A stretch of 64,000 nucleotides of DNA from Arthrobacter sp. H-02-3 (GCF_003097355.1 NZ_PYUI01000010.1:92882-156881); one strand, 5' to 3'. Counted from the first letter of the stretch, positions 24,654-32,877 are shown. Notes: generated by a model from the letters alone, not told the origin. A program made the numbers and translations.

Positions 24654-25659
24654 AGTCTTCTTCGTCCCCGCGCTGGATGGTGACCTGGCCGTCGGCCTCG
24701 AGCTCGCGGATGGACCGGACGACGGCGGCGCGGGCCTCTTCGATCTGCGAGGCACGCAGCGGGCCAAGGGCAGCGATCTCGGATTCGAGGATTTCGAGGT
24801 TGCGCCCGGAGACGTTGGTGGTGATGGTTTCCAGGACCGCCTCGGAGGCGCCCTTCATGGCGATCGCCAGGACAGACGCGTCGAGGCCGCGGAGCACCAA
24901 CTGCACGTCGCGGCGTTCCAGTTTCACGATGTCGTCGAACGTCACCATCTGGGCGCGGATCTCCACCGCGAGGTCGGGGTCGAGCAAGTCCAGGCCGTCC
25001 AGCACGGATCGTTCCGTGCCGGCGTCGGTCCGGTTGATGATCTCCAGCAGCGGCTGGATGCCGCCCACCACCTTTGAGGCCTGCTGGGATACGGCGGCGC
25101 CGCCGCGGAGTTTGAGGGTATCGGCGACGATCCCGATCGCCTCGGGCGCGCCGGATCCCATGGTGGCGATGCTGAGCGCGACGTCGGCGCGCAGCGAACC
25201 GGGCAGCCCGGACATGACGGCCGAGGCCTTGCGCGGGCTGAGGTGGGCCAGGACCAGGGCGATGGTCTGCGGCAGTTCGCCGTCGATCAGGGCCAGGATC
25301 TGCACGGGTTCGATGTCTTCGAGGAACTCGAAGGACTTGCCGGCCATGTTGACCGTGAGGCGGTTGATGAGTCCGGCCGCCTTTTCCGAGCCGAAGGACG
25401 CCTCGAGCAGGCCTTCGGCGAGTTCCCGGCCGCCCCGGGCCTGGCGGGAGTTGGTCTGCGCGGCCTGGTGGAAGTCCTTCATGATCTGTTCGGCGACGTC
25501 CGGGTCCACTTTGCGGAGCTTGACGATCTCGGCGGCAATCTCCTCCGCCTCCGTGTCAGTGAGCTGGGCCATGACCTTGGCGGCGTTCTCGGGGCTCATC
25601 TGCATCAGGACGACGGCGGCGCGCTGGGTGCCGGTCAGGACGGTATCGGCTGGTTTCAT
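24643..25659 (-). CDS. fliG: Flagellar motor switch protein FliG
   Basis: A 338-residue protein, normal for FliG. The N-terminal part (GTQRAAVVLMQMSPENAAKV), the middle part (LALIDGELPQTIALVLAHL, then SPRKASAVMSGLP) and the C-terminal charged helix (LRGLDASVLAIAMKGASEAV) are all present. FliG joins the FliF ring to the C-ring and takes torque from MotA. The start overlaps the fliF stop by four bases. Confidence 0.97.
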   Translation of the reverse strand: MKPADTVLTGTQRAAVVLMQMSPENAAKVMAQLTDTEAEEIAAEIVKLRKVDPDVAEQIMKDFHQAAQTNSRQARGGRELAEGLLEASFGSEKAAGLINRLTVNMAGKSFEFLEDIEPVQILALIDGELPQTIALVLAHLSPRKASAVMSGLPGSLRADVALSIATMGSGAPEAIGIVADTLKLRGGAAVSQQASKVVGGIQPLLEIINRTDAGTERSVLDGLDLLDPDLAVEIRAQMVTFDDIVKLERRDVQLVLRGLDASVLAIAMKGASEAVLETITTNVSGRNLEILESEIAALGPLRASQIEEARAAVVRSIRELEADGQVTIQRGDEEDYVY

Positions 25660-27266
25660 GCCGGCTGCCTGTCATCCATGAGGCTGCGCAGGTAGTCTGC
25701 CGCCCGTTCCGGGTTGGCGGCGACCATGTTGTCGATCTCCAGCCGGCGTTGCTCGGACTCCAGCTGCTCGGTGGTCGGTCCCGGAAGCGGAGGCAGTGCG
25801 GTGATCGGGATCGCCGACGTCGCCGGGGCGGGCGGAAGGGCGGTGACGGGCGCGACCACCGGCATGATCTCCAGATCCAGGCGTTCACCGAGGTCAACGG
25901 GCTCGCGCTTCTGGCGGCGCCGCAGGATGATCGTGACCACCAGGGCAAGGATCAGCAGGCCGAGCAGGATACTGCCGGCCGTGACGAGGGTTCCGAAGAA
26001 CGCGGCCTGCCTTTCGGCTTCCGCGTTGGCCTGGGCCTCGGCGAGTGCTTTGGCGGCGTCATCGGCGGCCGCGGTGCTGAACGGCACCACCTCAACGGTG
26101 ACGACGTCGCCGCGCGTGGCGTCGACGCCGGCTGCGGAGGTGACGAGGTTCTTCAGCGACACGAGGTTCAGGCCGTTGGCGGCGGCTTGGCTGACCGCTA
26201 CGGAAATGGTCTGGCGTTTGACGGCTCCCGCCGGGATGACCCGGTCCTCGGTGACCTTGTTGACGGCGTTGTTCTTGGTCTCGGTGGTGGAATCGAAGTT
26301 GCCGTTGCCACTGGTACCGCCGGGAACCGCGATGTTGTCCGGGCCGAGGACGCCCGCGGCCCCTCCCCCGGTTCCCGTGTATTTCTCGGTCTTGGATGAT
26401 TCGCTCAGCGGCAGGGCGCCGGCGGTGTTGGAGAACGTTTCGCTCGTCTGCTGCGCGGATTCCCCGGTGACGTCGGCGGCGACCGCTACCGTGGAATTCC
26501 CGGGGCCCACCACTCGGTCCAGGACTGCCTTCACGGCGTCGGACGTGCGGTTCTGGTAGTCGCTGGCCTGCTTGGAGGTCGAGCCTGTGGCGCCCCCTCC
26601 GACAGTAGAGAGCACATTGCCCTGGGAGTCGACCACCGACACGTTGTCCGGCTTGAGGTTCTCGATCGCGGCGGAGGTCAGGTGGACGATGGCCTGCACT
26701 TTGTCGCTGGAAAGTGTGGTCCCCGCGGCGGTTTCGACAAAGACCGAGGCCGTGGTGTCGGGGGTCTTGGACACAAAGACGGTCTTTTCCGGGATCGCGA
26801 GCCGGACGGCGGCGGTCTTCACGCCGTCCATGGCTTCGATGGTGCTGGCGAGTTCCCCTTCGAGCGCCCGCTTGTAGGTGACGGACTGTTGGAATTCCGA
26901 GGACGTCACCCCCATCTTGTCCAGCAGGGAGTACCCGGTTGCTGCGGCGGTCGGCAGGCCGGCGGAGGCCGCCTTGAGCCGTTCGTCGTAAACCTTGTCC
27001 TGCGGGACCAGGATGGTGGCGCCGCCGTCGCTGAGTTCGTACTGAACGTTGTCCTTTTTGAGCTGATCCACGATTCCGCTGGCATCGGTGCTCTTCAGGC
27101 CGGAGAACAGCGGGGTCAGGGCCGGGCGGGTGAGCCAGGCGGACAGGGCCACGATGCCCACCACCAGCAGGGCAGCACCGATCACGGCGAGGGTGCGCTG
27201 GCCGGCGGTGAAGCTCTTCAGGCCCGTGCCGACGCGCTGGAAGAACGCGGATATCTGCGGAGGCAT
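25656..27266 (-). CDS. fliF: Flagellar MS-ring protein FliF
   Basis: A 536-residue protein with one membrane helix near the N-terminus (about residues 25-45) and another at about 427-452, with ring-building domains between them. Motifs such as ALTPLFSGLKSTDASGIVDQ and LPTAAATGYSLLDKMGVTSS are family-typical. The C-terminal tail NMVAANPERAADYLRSLMDD binds FliG. FliF forms the base ring in the membrane, the first step of assembly. The start directly adjoins the fliE stop. Confidence 0.97.
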   Translation of the reverse strand: MPPQISAFFQRVGTGLKSFTAGQRTLAVIGAALLVVGIVALSAWLTRPALTPLFSGLKSTDASGIVDQLKKDNVQYELSDGGATILVPQDKVYDERLKAASAGLPTAAATGYSLLDKMGVTSSEFQQSVTYKRALEGELASTIEAMDGVKTAAVRLAIPEKTVFVSKTPDTTASVFVETAAGTTLSSDKVQAIVHLTSAAIENLKPDNVSVVDSQGNVLSTVGGGATGSTSKQASDYQNRTSDAVKAVLDRVVGPGNSTVAVAADVTGESAQQTSETFSNTAGALPLSESSKTEKYTGTGGGAAGVLGPDNIAVPGGTSGNGNFDSTTETKNNAVNKVTEDRVIPAGAVKRQTISVAVSQAAANGLNLVSLKNLVTSAAGVDATRGDVVTVEVVPFSTAAADDAAKALAEAQANAEAERQAAFFGTLVTAGSILLGLLILALVVTIILRRRQKREPVDLGERLDLEIMPVVAPVTALPPAPATSAIPITALPPLPGPTTEQLESEQRRLEIDNMVAANPERAADYLRSLMDDRQPA

Positions 27267-27571
27267 CAGGCCTGCATCCTCATGATCTCGTTGAACGCGT
27301 CAACGCCCTTGTTGCGCACCGTGGACATGAGTTCCAGCGTGACCTGGGCGCGCGTGGCGGCGAGCGTGGCGTTGTGGATGTCGTCCAGGTTGCCGGTGAC
27401 GGCGGAGACAGCCAGCTGGTTCGACGTCGACTGCAGCTGCTGGAGGTTGTCCACCGCACCGGTGAGGGAGGTGGCGAAGGCGGAGCCGTCCGTGCCGGCG
27501 ACAGGGCTGGCGCCGCCGACGTAATTGGTCGGCAGGACACCCTGGACGGGGGCGATGGGGGCAACAGTCAT
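27266..27571 (-). CDS. fliE: Flagellar hook-basal body protein FliE
   Basis: A 101-residue protein with the FliE C-terminal helix pattern: FATSLTGAVDNLQQLQSTSN and DIHNATLAATRAQVTLELMS, ending in NEIMRMQA. FliE connects the MS ring to the rod. Its first base is shared with the stop of flgC and it is followed at once by fliF. Confidence 0.93.
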   Translation of the reverse strand: MTVAPIAPVQGVLPTNYVGGASPVAGTDGSAFATSLTGAVDNLQQLQSTSNQLAVSAVTGNLDDIHNATLAATRAQVTLELMSTVRNKGVDAFNEIMRMQA

Positions 27572-27963
27572 TAGGAGCGTCCAATCTCAAGGGCGGCCGT
27601 GTACGTTTCGCGGGCGCGGTCCACCACCTGCGCGTTGGCCTGGTAGCCACGCTGGGCGATGATGAGCGCGCCCATTTGTTCTGCCATGTCGATGTCCGGG
27701 TACTTCACGTTGCCGTTGGCATCAGCCAGCGGGTGGTCCGGCTGGTAAACGATCCGGCCCGCGGCGCTGCCGAGCTGGGTGCTCTTGACGTACACGCCGG
27801 AGCCGTCCGACCCTTCGGCGGCCTCGACGTAACGGGCCTGAAAAGCGGGGCCGCTGGTGGCGGAGGCGTTGTTCATGTTGGCGAGGTTGTCCGAGACAGC
27901 ATCGAGCCACTTGCGGTGGACGGTGAGGGCGGAGCCGGCGATGCCGATCATGTCGAAGGTCAT
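27571..27963 (-). CDS. flgC: Flagellar rod protein FlgC
   Basis: A 130-residue rod protein. The N-terminal helix IAGSALTVHRKWLDAVSDNL followed by ANMNNA, and the C-terminal DIDMAEQMGALIIAQRGYQA, match FlgC. It is exported and forms part of the proximal rod. It touches flgB upstream and fliE downstream with one-base overlaps. Confidence 0.95.
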   Translation of the reverse strand: MTFDMIGIAGSALTVHRKWLDAVSDNLANMNNASATSGPAFQARYVEAAEGSDGSGVYVKSTQLGSAAGRIVYQPDHPLADANGNVKYPDIDMAEQMGALIIAQRGYQANAQVVDRARETYTAALEIGRS

Positions 27964-28337
27964 CAGCTGGTCCTCAGGGCGGAGCGTATGGCGGTGAATT
28001 CGTTATTGACGGCGCGGGCGGCGAACTGGAAGCGCAGCACGGTGTCGATGTTGGACAGGGTCTCGGTGTCCAGGTTGACGTTGTTGCCGTTCAGCTGGGT
28101 GGGTTCCAGGGATTCCGCCGTCGTTGCCTGCACGTGGCCGTCCCCGGACTGCACTGACGCCGCCAGGGCGTCCTCGAAGCTGACGCGCTTCGCGTGGTAA
28201 TTCGGTGTGTTGACGTTCGCGATGTTGTTCGCGATAGTGCGCTGGCGCAATGCCAACCCGTCCATGGCGCTGGCCAGGGCGGCGGAAGTCACGGATTCGA
28301 GCACAGAGTCCTGCCTGGGAAAGGTGAGGGTGGCCAA
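27963..28337 (-). CDS. flgB: Flagellar rod protein FlgB
   Basis: A 124-residue rod protein with the family N-terminus SAMDGLALRQRTIANNIANV, followed by NTPNYHAKRVSFEDAL, and a C-terminal helix ending in FTAIRSALRTS. It is the first gene of the large flagellar operon. A sigma-28-like promoter site lies 40-67 bases upstream of the start codon. Confidence 0.95.
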   Translation of the reverse strand: MATLTFPRQDSVLESVTSAALASAMDGLALRQRTIANNIANVNTPNYHAKRVSFEDALAASVQSGDGHVQATTAESLEPTQLNGNNVNLDTETLSNIDTVLRFQFAARAVNNEFTAIRSALRTS

Positions 28338-28377
28338 TCCGTGGCCGGTAAACGAGCGATCCGTGCTCTTACAGTGG

Positions 28378-28404
28378 TTATCGGCACTGGTCAGCGCCGC
28401 GTTA
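28378..28404 (-). promoter_or_regulatory. Sigma-28-like promoter of the flgB operon
   Basis: On the minus strand TAACGCGG (28404-28397) is followed after 11 bases by GCCGATAA (28385-28378). GCCGATAA is identical to the consensus sigma-28 -10 element of enteric bacteria, and the spacing is the standard 11 bases. The same TAACGC/GCCGA pair occurs before flgN and before the small fliD gene. Confidence 0.65.
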
Positions 28405-28449
28405 GGAGAAAATGCGACTGTTATCCGAAAGATTCGGGCCGAGGAAACT

Positions 28450-28875
28450 TCAGCCGTTCACGTCGAGGTAGATCGCACTGGACGGGTCTCCGACGCCCGG
28501 TACTGAGGACACTGCCTGGAGCTGCCGGGCCATGTCCTGCCGGGCCTCCTCCAGCCTGAGGGCAACGCGTTCCTGGGCCGCGGCCAGGGCGACGGCGCGG
28601 CGCCGTGCTGCGGCCGGCAGCGGCCCGGGCAGCGACGGCGGGGACCAGCGTTTTTCCGCCCGGGGCTCCGCGACGGATCCTGCTGCTATGGCGAGCGGGC
28701 CCAGCGGATCCTTGAGGGTGCGCTCGGCAGCCTGGACCGCCATTTCAAGCACGTCCAAGACAGCCATCCAAGCGGCCAAGCCGGCGTCGACGGGCATGGC
28801 CTCCGCAGGAAGTGATGCGGCGTTGGTGGATCCGGCTTCCCCAAGGCCGGACTCCGTGTCGGTCTGGTTAGCCAA
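28450..28875 (-). CDS. Uncharacterised flagellar-locus protein, paralogue of the 29981 gene
   Basis: A 141-residue protein that I do not recognise as a named family. It is clearly related to the 115-residue product at 29981-30328: both share W..(V/I)LD.LE, W.PP.LPGP.PA, an AQE helix, RQ...A..L.A...VP, and a DV.G C-terminus. The protein is mostly helical and acidic/Ala-rich, without signal or membrane segment. The start TTG at 28875 has GGGAG eight bases upstream and overlaps the fliS stop codon, so it is coupled to fliS. Its place directly after fliS suggests a FliT-like chaperone, but this is a guess. Confidence 0.6.
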   Translation of the reverse strand: MANQTDTESGLGEAGSTNAASLPAEAMPVDAGLAAWMAVLDVLEMAVQAAERTLKDPLGPLAIAAGSVAEPRAEKRWSPPSLPGPLPAAARRRAVALAAAQERVALRLEEARQDMARQLQAVSSVPGVGDPSSAIYLDVNG

Positions 28876-29359
28876 AACCGAGGCTCCCGCCACCTGTTCC
28901 CGGCTGGGCGTTCCAGGTCCCGGTGCCGGCAAAGGCGGGTGCAGCCGCTGCGGAGGGGACTGCCGGTGGCGCCGGAACGGACGCGGCGGCTTCATGCCAG
29001 GCCTGGCGCAGGGGTTCCAGGAGGTCAATTGCCTCCCGTGTGAGGGCCGGGTCGCGCTGGATGTTGGCGTTAACCAGCGCGGTGAAGGCGTAGTTGTAGA
29101 TGCCGAGGAGTCCGTCGGCACCGTCCCAGGCGTCGACCTTCAAGGACGAGGTCAATTCAGCAATGATGGCCTGTGCATGCAGGAGGTTTTCCGTGGCGAC
29201 CGGCCAATTGGCGCCCTGCTGGGCCCTCTCGGCCCGTCCAAGATCCAGCAGAAGGCGGTCGTAGAGCATGGTCAGGAGGCGTGCGGGAGGAGCGGAGAGC
29301 ACAGAATCCGCCAGGTACTGGTTCCGTTGGGCTGCGCTTCCAAAGCTTGTGGTGCTCAT
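28868..29359 (-). CDS. fliS: Flagellin export chaperone FliS
   Basis: A 163-residue helical protein. The family start is clear: RNQYLADSVLSAPPARLLTM, then LYDRLLLDLGRAERA and the later YNYAFTALVNANIQRDPALT. FliS binds the C-terminus of flagellin in the cytoplasm and prevents early polymerisation. A Pro/Ala-rich tail of about 35 residues is an addition to the usual length. The start overlaps the small fliD-like gene by four bases. Confidence 0.93.
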   Translation of the reverse strand: MSTTSFGSAAQRNQYLADSVLSAPPARLLTMLYDRLLLDLGRAERAQQGANWPVATENLLHAQAIIAELTSSLKVDAWDGADGLLGIYNYAFTALVNANIQRDPALTREAIDLLEPLRQAWHEAAASVPAPPAVPSAAAAPAFAGTGTWNAQPGTGGGSLGFG

Positions 29360-29808
29360 GCTGGTGTGCTTCCTGTGGAGGGACCGAAGATCTGCGAGGA
29401 GAGCCAGGCAGACTGGGACTTAATTTCACTGAGTGACACTTCGAGTGCGGCCTGCGAACGCTGCAGAACGGACTTTCGGGCGACGAGCCCGCTGTCCCAG
29501 CCGGCAGGAAGGTCCGCCGAAGCACCGGCCTGCTCGCTGAATTTTACGTGGGCGCTCTTTCCGTTCAAGTCGGGGACGATCGTTGCAGCCGCACCGGATT
29601 TGGACGCCGCAAATTCCAGCCGGTACTGGCCGCCGCCGGCAGGCACCTTACTGGCCGTGACGCCGGCATTTGCGCCGTTGACCGCGGCGGCAACATCGTC
29701 AATGGAGCTGGTGGCTGGCGTGACCGTGACGATGTTGCCCTCGCTTTTGATGGTGATGGTGGTGAAAGGCCACACGAAAACCTTCTGCGAGGAGGACACA
29801 TGGGACAT
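29356..29808 (-). CDS. Miniature FliD-like protein
   Basis: A 150-residue protein matching two separate parts of the FliD at 30332. Residues 23-80 resemble the hook-IN region (PATSSIDDVAAAVNGANAGV, then VPAGGGQYRLEFAASKSGAA; FliD has TSLDDVVTAINAASGG and VPAGNGTYRLQLTATASGAA). Residues 102-142 resemble the FliD C-terminal coiled region (WDSGLVARKSVLQRSQAALE, with K.QS.WL..Q; FliD has WDTRLTSRRATLQAQFTNME and KAQSSWLTGQL). The filament-capping middle is missing. GGAAGG precedes the ATG, and the gene overlaps fliS, so it looks expressed. Its role is unknown; it could bind FliS or cap proteins. Confidence 0.7.
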   Translation of the reverse strand: MSHVSSSQKVFVWPFTTITIKSEGNIVTVTPATSSIDDVAAAVNGANAGVTASKVPAGGGQYRLEFAASKSGAAATIVPDLNGKSAHVKFSEQAGASADLPAGWDSGLVARKSVLQRSQAALEVSLSEIKSQSAWLSSQIFGPSTGSTPA

Positions 29809-29884
29809 AGCGGCCTGCCTTCCGGGTAGGAACAACACGGCCGATTTCGTGACCGTGCTTCGGGTAATCCCTGCTTACCTTCTG

Positions 29885-29912
29885 CTCTCGGCATGCGAGG
29901 GGTCATGCGTTA
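29885..29912 (-). promoter_or_regulatory. Sigma-28-like promoter before the mini-fliD/fliS genes
   Basis: On the minus strand TAACGCAT (29912-29905) is followed after 12 bases by GCCGAGAG (29892-29885). The first element is identical to that before flgN; the second differs by one base from the GCCGATAG there, and the spacing is one base longer. It lies about 77 bases before the small fliD-like start. Confidence 0.45.
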
Positions 29913-29980
29913 GCAAAAAATGCTGGACTATCTCCTGCGGGTTCCCGTGAGACGCGGTCACATCCACACGAGAGGTCATG

Positions 29981-30328
29981 TCAGCCCCGGACGTCAATGA
30001 GCAGTGCGTGGCCTGCTCCAGACGATGCCGGGACTAAATTGAGGGCCTCCAGGTGCGCTGCGGCGACCTGCCTGGTCTTCGTGAGGATGGCAATGCTTTC
30101 CTCCTGAGCATTCAAGACCCGGCGCGCACGGTCTTCCAGCTCGGCCGGGATGGGGCCCGGTAAAGCGGGAGGTGCCCAAGGTTCGGGTTCCGCCCCTGAA
30201 AAGGCCACCGCGATGTCGGCCTCGAGCCGGTCCAGGATCGCGGTCCAAACTGCGTTGGTATCGGCGATCCCCGGGGTGTCACCGAGCGGGCGGTCCGGGC
30301 CCCGGCGATAGACAGCGGTGCTGGACAT
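29981..30328 (-). CDS. Uncharacterised small flagellar-locus protein, paralogue of the 28450 gene
   Basis: A 115-residue, mostly helical protein with no named family that I recognise. It starts three bases after the fliD stop, so it is in the fliD operon. Features shared with the paralogue at 28450: W28 before a (V/I)LD.LE helix, WAPPALPGPIPAELEDRARR, AQE then RQVAA, and a C-terminal DVRG. No cysteine, signal or membrane segment is seen. Its place next to fliD and the paralogue's place next to fliS suggest chaperones for cap protein or flagellin, comparable to FliT, but the sequence alone does not show this. Confidence 0.65.
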   Translation of the reverse strand: MSSTAVYRRGPDRPLGDTPGIADTNAVWTAILDRLEADIAVAFSGAEPEPWAPPALPGPIPAELEDRARRVLNAQEESIAILTKTRQVAAAHLEALNLVPASSGAGHALLIDVRG

Positions 30329-30331
30329 TGG

Positions 30332-31720
30332 CTAGTTTCCGCTCGAGGACGACGTGGAGAGTCCGGCAAGCTGGCCCGTAAGCCACGATGACTGCGCCTT
30401 CAGCCCACCCAGCAGAACTTCCATATTGGTGAACTGGGCCTGAAGGGTTGCCCGGCGGCTTGTTAGCCGCGTATCCCAGTTCGAGATCTGGTCGTTCAGG
30501 TCTGCGACCTCGGATTGTTGACCCTTGATGAGGGACGTCACGGAACCCTGGACCGGGTCTGTGGCGTTGCTCGTCGAGGTGGCGACGCGCGAGGCAATTG
30601 TCTGGAGCGCGGCACTGGTCCCGGCCGGGTCGCTCGCCATCGCCGCCGCCAGCTTGTCCTTATCGAAGGTGAAGTTCCCATCGCGGGTGATCACGATCCC
30701 GTACTCGGACGGGGACTTGCCGTTGACCGGGGCCGCCATCGCGGTGAGCAGGGCATCGCCGACGGCGCGGACGCTGGAGTTGCCGGTGAAGATTCCGCCT
30801 TTGGCTGCCGAGGTTCCGTCCGCGGTTGTGGTGGTGGTGACGGAGCTGTTGTCGGAGATGAAGCCGAGTGCATCATTGACAGCTTTGACGAGATCCGATG
30901 CCCTCTGGGATATCGCCGCGGTGTCGCTGGCTACGGTCACGGTTACCGGTGCGGCGCTGACAGCCGTCGCAGTGACCGAGACGCCGGGGAGCAGGTTGGT
31001 GAAAGTGTTCGTTGCCGAGGTGATTTTCTGCTCGGCGGCGGTGCCTGCGTACAGAACGGCTTCGGCGTCCTGGGCGGTCCTCACGACGGCGGCGGCAGGA
31101 TCAGACATCAGGTCCGTGGCGGTGCCGGCAGTGACGTCCGCGGCGCTGCCCTGGTAGATCTGAAACGCGCCAGCTGCACCGGATGCGGTCGCGGTGAGCT
31201 GGAGGCGGTAGGTGCCATTGCCGGCCGGGACTTTCACCGCGGCGGCGCCTCCGGAAGCGGCGTTAATGGCGGTGACGACGTCGTCGAGCGACGTGGAGGC
31301 CGGGGCGATCTCGGTCTGCTTGCCTGTGGCATCGACGATTGTCAGCTTCGCGGGTGCTCCCCCGGCATCGACGGGCCACGAGGCCATCGCTGCGGTGACA
31401 TCGACCTGGGTCTGCGCGAGCTTGGTGACCGTGACATCGAGGGACCCGGCCGCCGCAGAGGTGTTCGCGGTGGCGGTGAGGGACGGCGCCGAGGTGCTCG
31501 CGGTGAACAGATTCAGTGCGTTGACGGTGGCATCTCCGGAGGCGGTGCTGTTGAGGAGCGTCAGACGGGTGTTGAGGCCCTGCAGCGATGTGATCATCGA
31601 CTGGTCGGAGGCCAGCTTCGTCTTGAGTTGCGTCTGCGGCAGTGCCTCGACGGCCATGAGGGAGTTAATCATGGACGTTGTGTCCAGGCCGCTGGACAGT
31701 CCGTCGATTGCTGTTCCCAC
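30332..31720 (-). CDS. fliD: Flagellar filament cap protein FliD
   Basis: A 462-residue protein of normal FliD length. The N-terminus IDGLSSGLDTTSMINSLMAV is the FliD signature; the hook-IN-like part is at about 118-180; the C-terminal part with IVITRDGNFTFDKDKLAAAM and the coiled ISNWDTRLTSRRATLQAQFT is also typical. FliD pentamers cap the filament and help flagellin fold into it. It lies downstream of fliC in the same direction with a hairpin between. Confidence 0.95.
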   Translation of the reverse strand: MGTAIDGLSSGLDTTSMINSLMAVEALPQTQLKTKLASDQSMITSLQGLNTRLTLLNSTASGDATVNALNLFTASTSAPSLTATANTSAAAGSLDVTVTKLAQTQVDVTAAMASWPVDAGGAPAKLTIVDATGKQTEIAPASTSLDDVVTAINAASGGAAAVKVPAGNGTYRLQLTATASGAAGAFQIYQGSAADVTAGTATDLMSDPAAAVVRTAQDAEAVLYAGTAAEQKITSATNTFTNLLPGVSVTATAVSAAPVTVTVASDTAAISQRASDLVKAVNDALGFISDNSSVTTTTTADGTSAAKGGIFTGNSSVRAVGDALLTAMAAPVNGKSPSEYGIVITRDGNFTFDKDKLAAAMASDPAGTSAALQTIASRVATSTSNATDPVQGSVTSLIKGQQSEVADLNDQISNWDTRLTSRRATLQAQFTNMEVLLGGLKAQSSWLTGQLAGLSTSSSSGN

Positions 31721-31776
31721 AGGGGTTCCTTCCGGAAAAGTTTGGGGCCGTGACCGGCGGCGTAGGTCAGACGCCA

Positions 31777-31814
31777 GTGGCGGTCAGGCGGGATGGGCCC
31801 GACCTAACCGCCAC
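31777..31814 (-). terminator. Hairpin between fliC and fliD
   Basis: GTGGCGGTCAGG (31777-31788) pairs with CCTAACCGCCAC (31803-31814), with one mismatch and a 14-base loop. On the transcribed minus strand it follows the fliC stop codon by about 40 bases. No T-tract follows, so it may only weaken transcription into fliD or protect the abundant flagellin mRNA. Confidence 0.5.
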
Positions 31815-31853
31815 AGGCGACCATGGAATCCGTTGTTACGGTTCCGCTATTGA

Positions 31854-32696
31854 CTAGCGCAGGAGCGACAGAACGCCCTGGCCGGACTGGTTGGCCTGAG
31901 CCAGCATTGCCGTACCGGCCTGGGACATGATGTTGGCCTTGGTGAACTTGACCATTTCCTGGGCCATGTCGGTGTCGGTGATGCGGGACGCAGCGGCCGA
32001 CAGGTTCTCGCCGGAGACCTGGAGGGTCTTGGTGGCGTGTTCCAGGCGGTTCTGGGTTGCACCCAGGTCTGCGCGCTGAGCGGAGATGGCAGCAATGGCG
32101 GTGTCGATTTTGCCGATCGTGCCCTGCGCGTTCGCGTTGCTAGTGACATCGAAGTCCGTAACGCCTGCAGCGGTGTTGGCCGAGAGCGCGCCGACGGCAG
32201 TTGACACGTCGCCGAGTGTGACGGCGATCGTGTCGTTGGCGGTGCCGCCGGTGCCAACCTGGATGTTCAGCGAACCGCCCTTGAGCAGGTCGATTCCGTT
32301 GAAGTTGGTGCCCTGAGTGAGGCGGTCCAACTCCTGGCCGAGGGACTGACCTTCACTCTTGATAGCGGTGCGGGATGCGCCGTTGTTGGTGTCGTTAGCA
32401 CCCTGGACAGCAAGGTCACGCATGCGCTGCAGAATCGAGTGGACTTCGGTCAGGGCGCCTTCAGTGGTCTGGATGACGCCGATGCCGTCCTGTGCGTTGC
32501 GCGCAGCCTGCGCCGAGCCGGTGACCTGGGACTTCAGGCCTTCAGAGATGGAGAGGCCGGCAGCATCGTCAGCAGCACGGTTGATGCGCAGGCCGCTGGA
32601 GAGCTTCTCCATCGACTTGGACACAACGTCCTGGGTGTTGTTGAGGTTGCGGTAGGCGTTGTTCGCCATCGTGTTGGTGTTGATCATCATGCCCAT
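31854..32696 (-). CDS. fliC: Flagellin
   Basis: A 280-residue flagellin. The N-terminal helices (INTNTMANNAYRNLNNTQDV, then EKLSSGLRINRAADDAAGLS) and C-terminal helices (AQRADLGATQNRLEHATKTL, then MAQEMVKFTKANIMSQAGTA) are well conserved; the middle is short, so the D2/D3 surface domains are absent or reduced. It forms the filament. GGAGGA stands before the ATG and lies within a likely CsrA site; a sigma-28-like element is about 60 bases upstream. Confidence 0.98.
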   Translation of the reverse strand: MGMMINTNTMANNAYRNLNNTQDVVSKSMEKLSSGLRINRAADDAAGLSISEGLKSQVTGSAQAARNAQDGIGVIQTTEGALTEVHSILQRMRDLAVQGANDTNNGASRTAIKSEGQSLGQELDRLTQGTNFNGIDLLKGGSLNIQVGTGGTANDTIAVTLGDVSTAVGALSANTAAGVTDFDVTSNANAQGTIGKIDTAIAAISAQRADLGATQNRLEHATKTLQVSGENLSAAASRITDTDMAQEMVKFTKANIMSQAGTAMLAQANQSGQGVLSLLR

Positions 32697-32702
32697 GGTG
32701 TT

Positions 32703-32745
32703 TCCTCCGTGATTGGGACTGTAAGCGACGGCCCATCCGTGGGCC
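32703..32745 (-). promoter_or_regulatory. Likely CsrA-binding sites in the flagellin mRNA leader
   Basis: On the minus strand GGCCCA-CGGA-TGGGCC (32745-32730) forms a six-pair hairpin with GGA in its four-base loop, the standard CsrA target shape. About 30 bases further, the Shine-Dalgarno sequence CACGGAGGA (ending at 32703) holds a second GGA with the same CACGGA core. Two GGA sites, one in a hairpin and one at the ribosome site, is the arrangement known for flagellin (hag) control by CsrA in Bacillus. That CsrA binds here is inferred. Confidence 0.65.
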
Positions 32746-32756
32746 TTCAGGAGTAG

Positions 32757-32783
32757 TTATCGCCCGGCGGATAACTCAGGTAA
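32757..32783 (-). promoter_or_regulatory. Candidate sigma-28-like promoter of flagellin
   Basis: On the minus strand TTACCTGA (32783-32776), 11 bases, then GGCGATAA (32764-32757), one base off GCCGATAA. Transcription would start close to 32750, giving a leader of about 54 bases that begins just before the CsrA hairpin. The upstream box is a weaker match than at the other flagellar sites. Confidence 0.45.
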
Positions 32784-32877
32784 GGGGAATCCGAAAAAAG
32801 TTTTCCCAGTTCACGCGCTCTTGTCCGCGCTCCTGCCCGATTGCCAAGAACGCCCTTGTTATCCGCCTCATTGCTGC

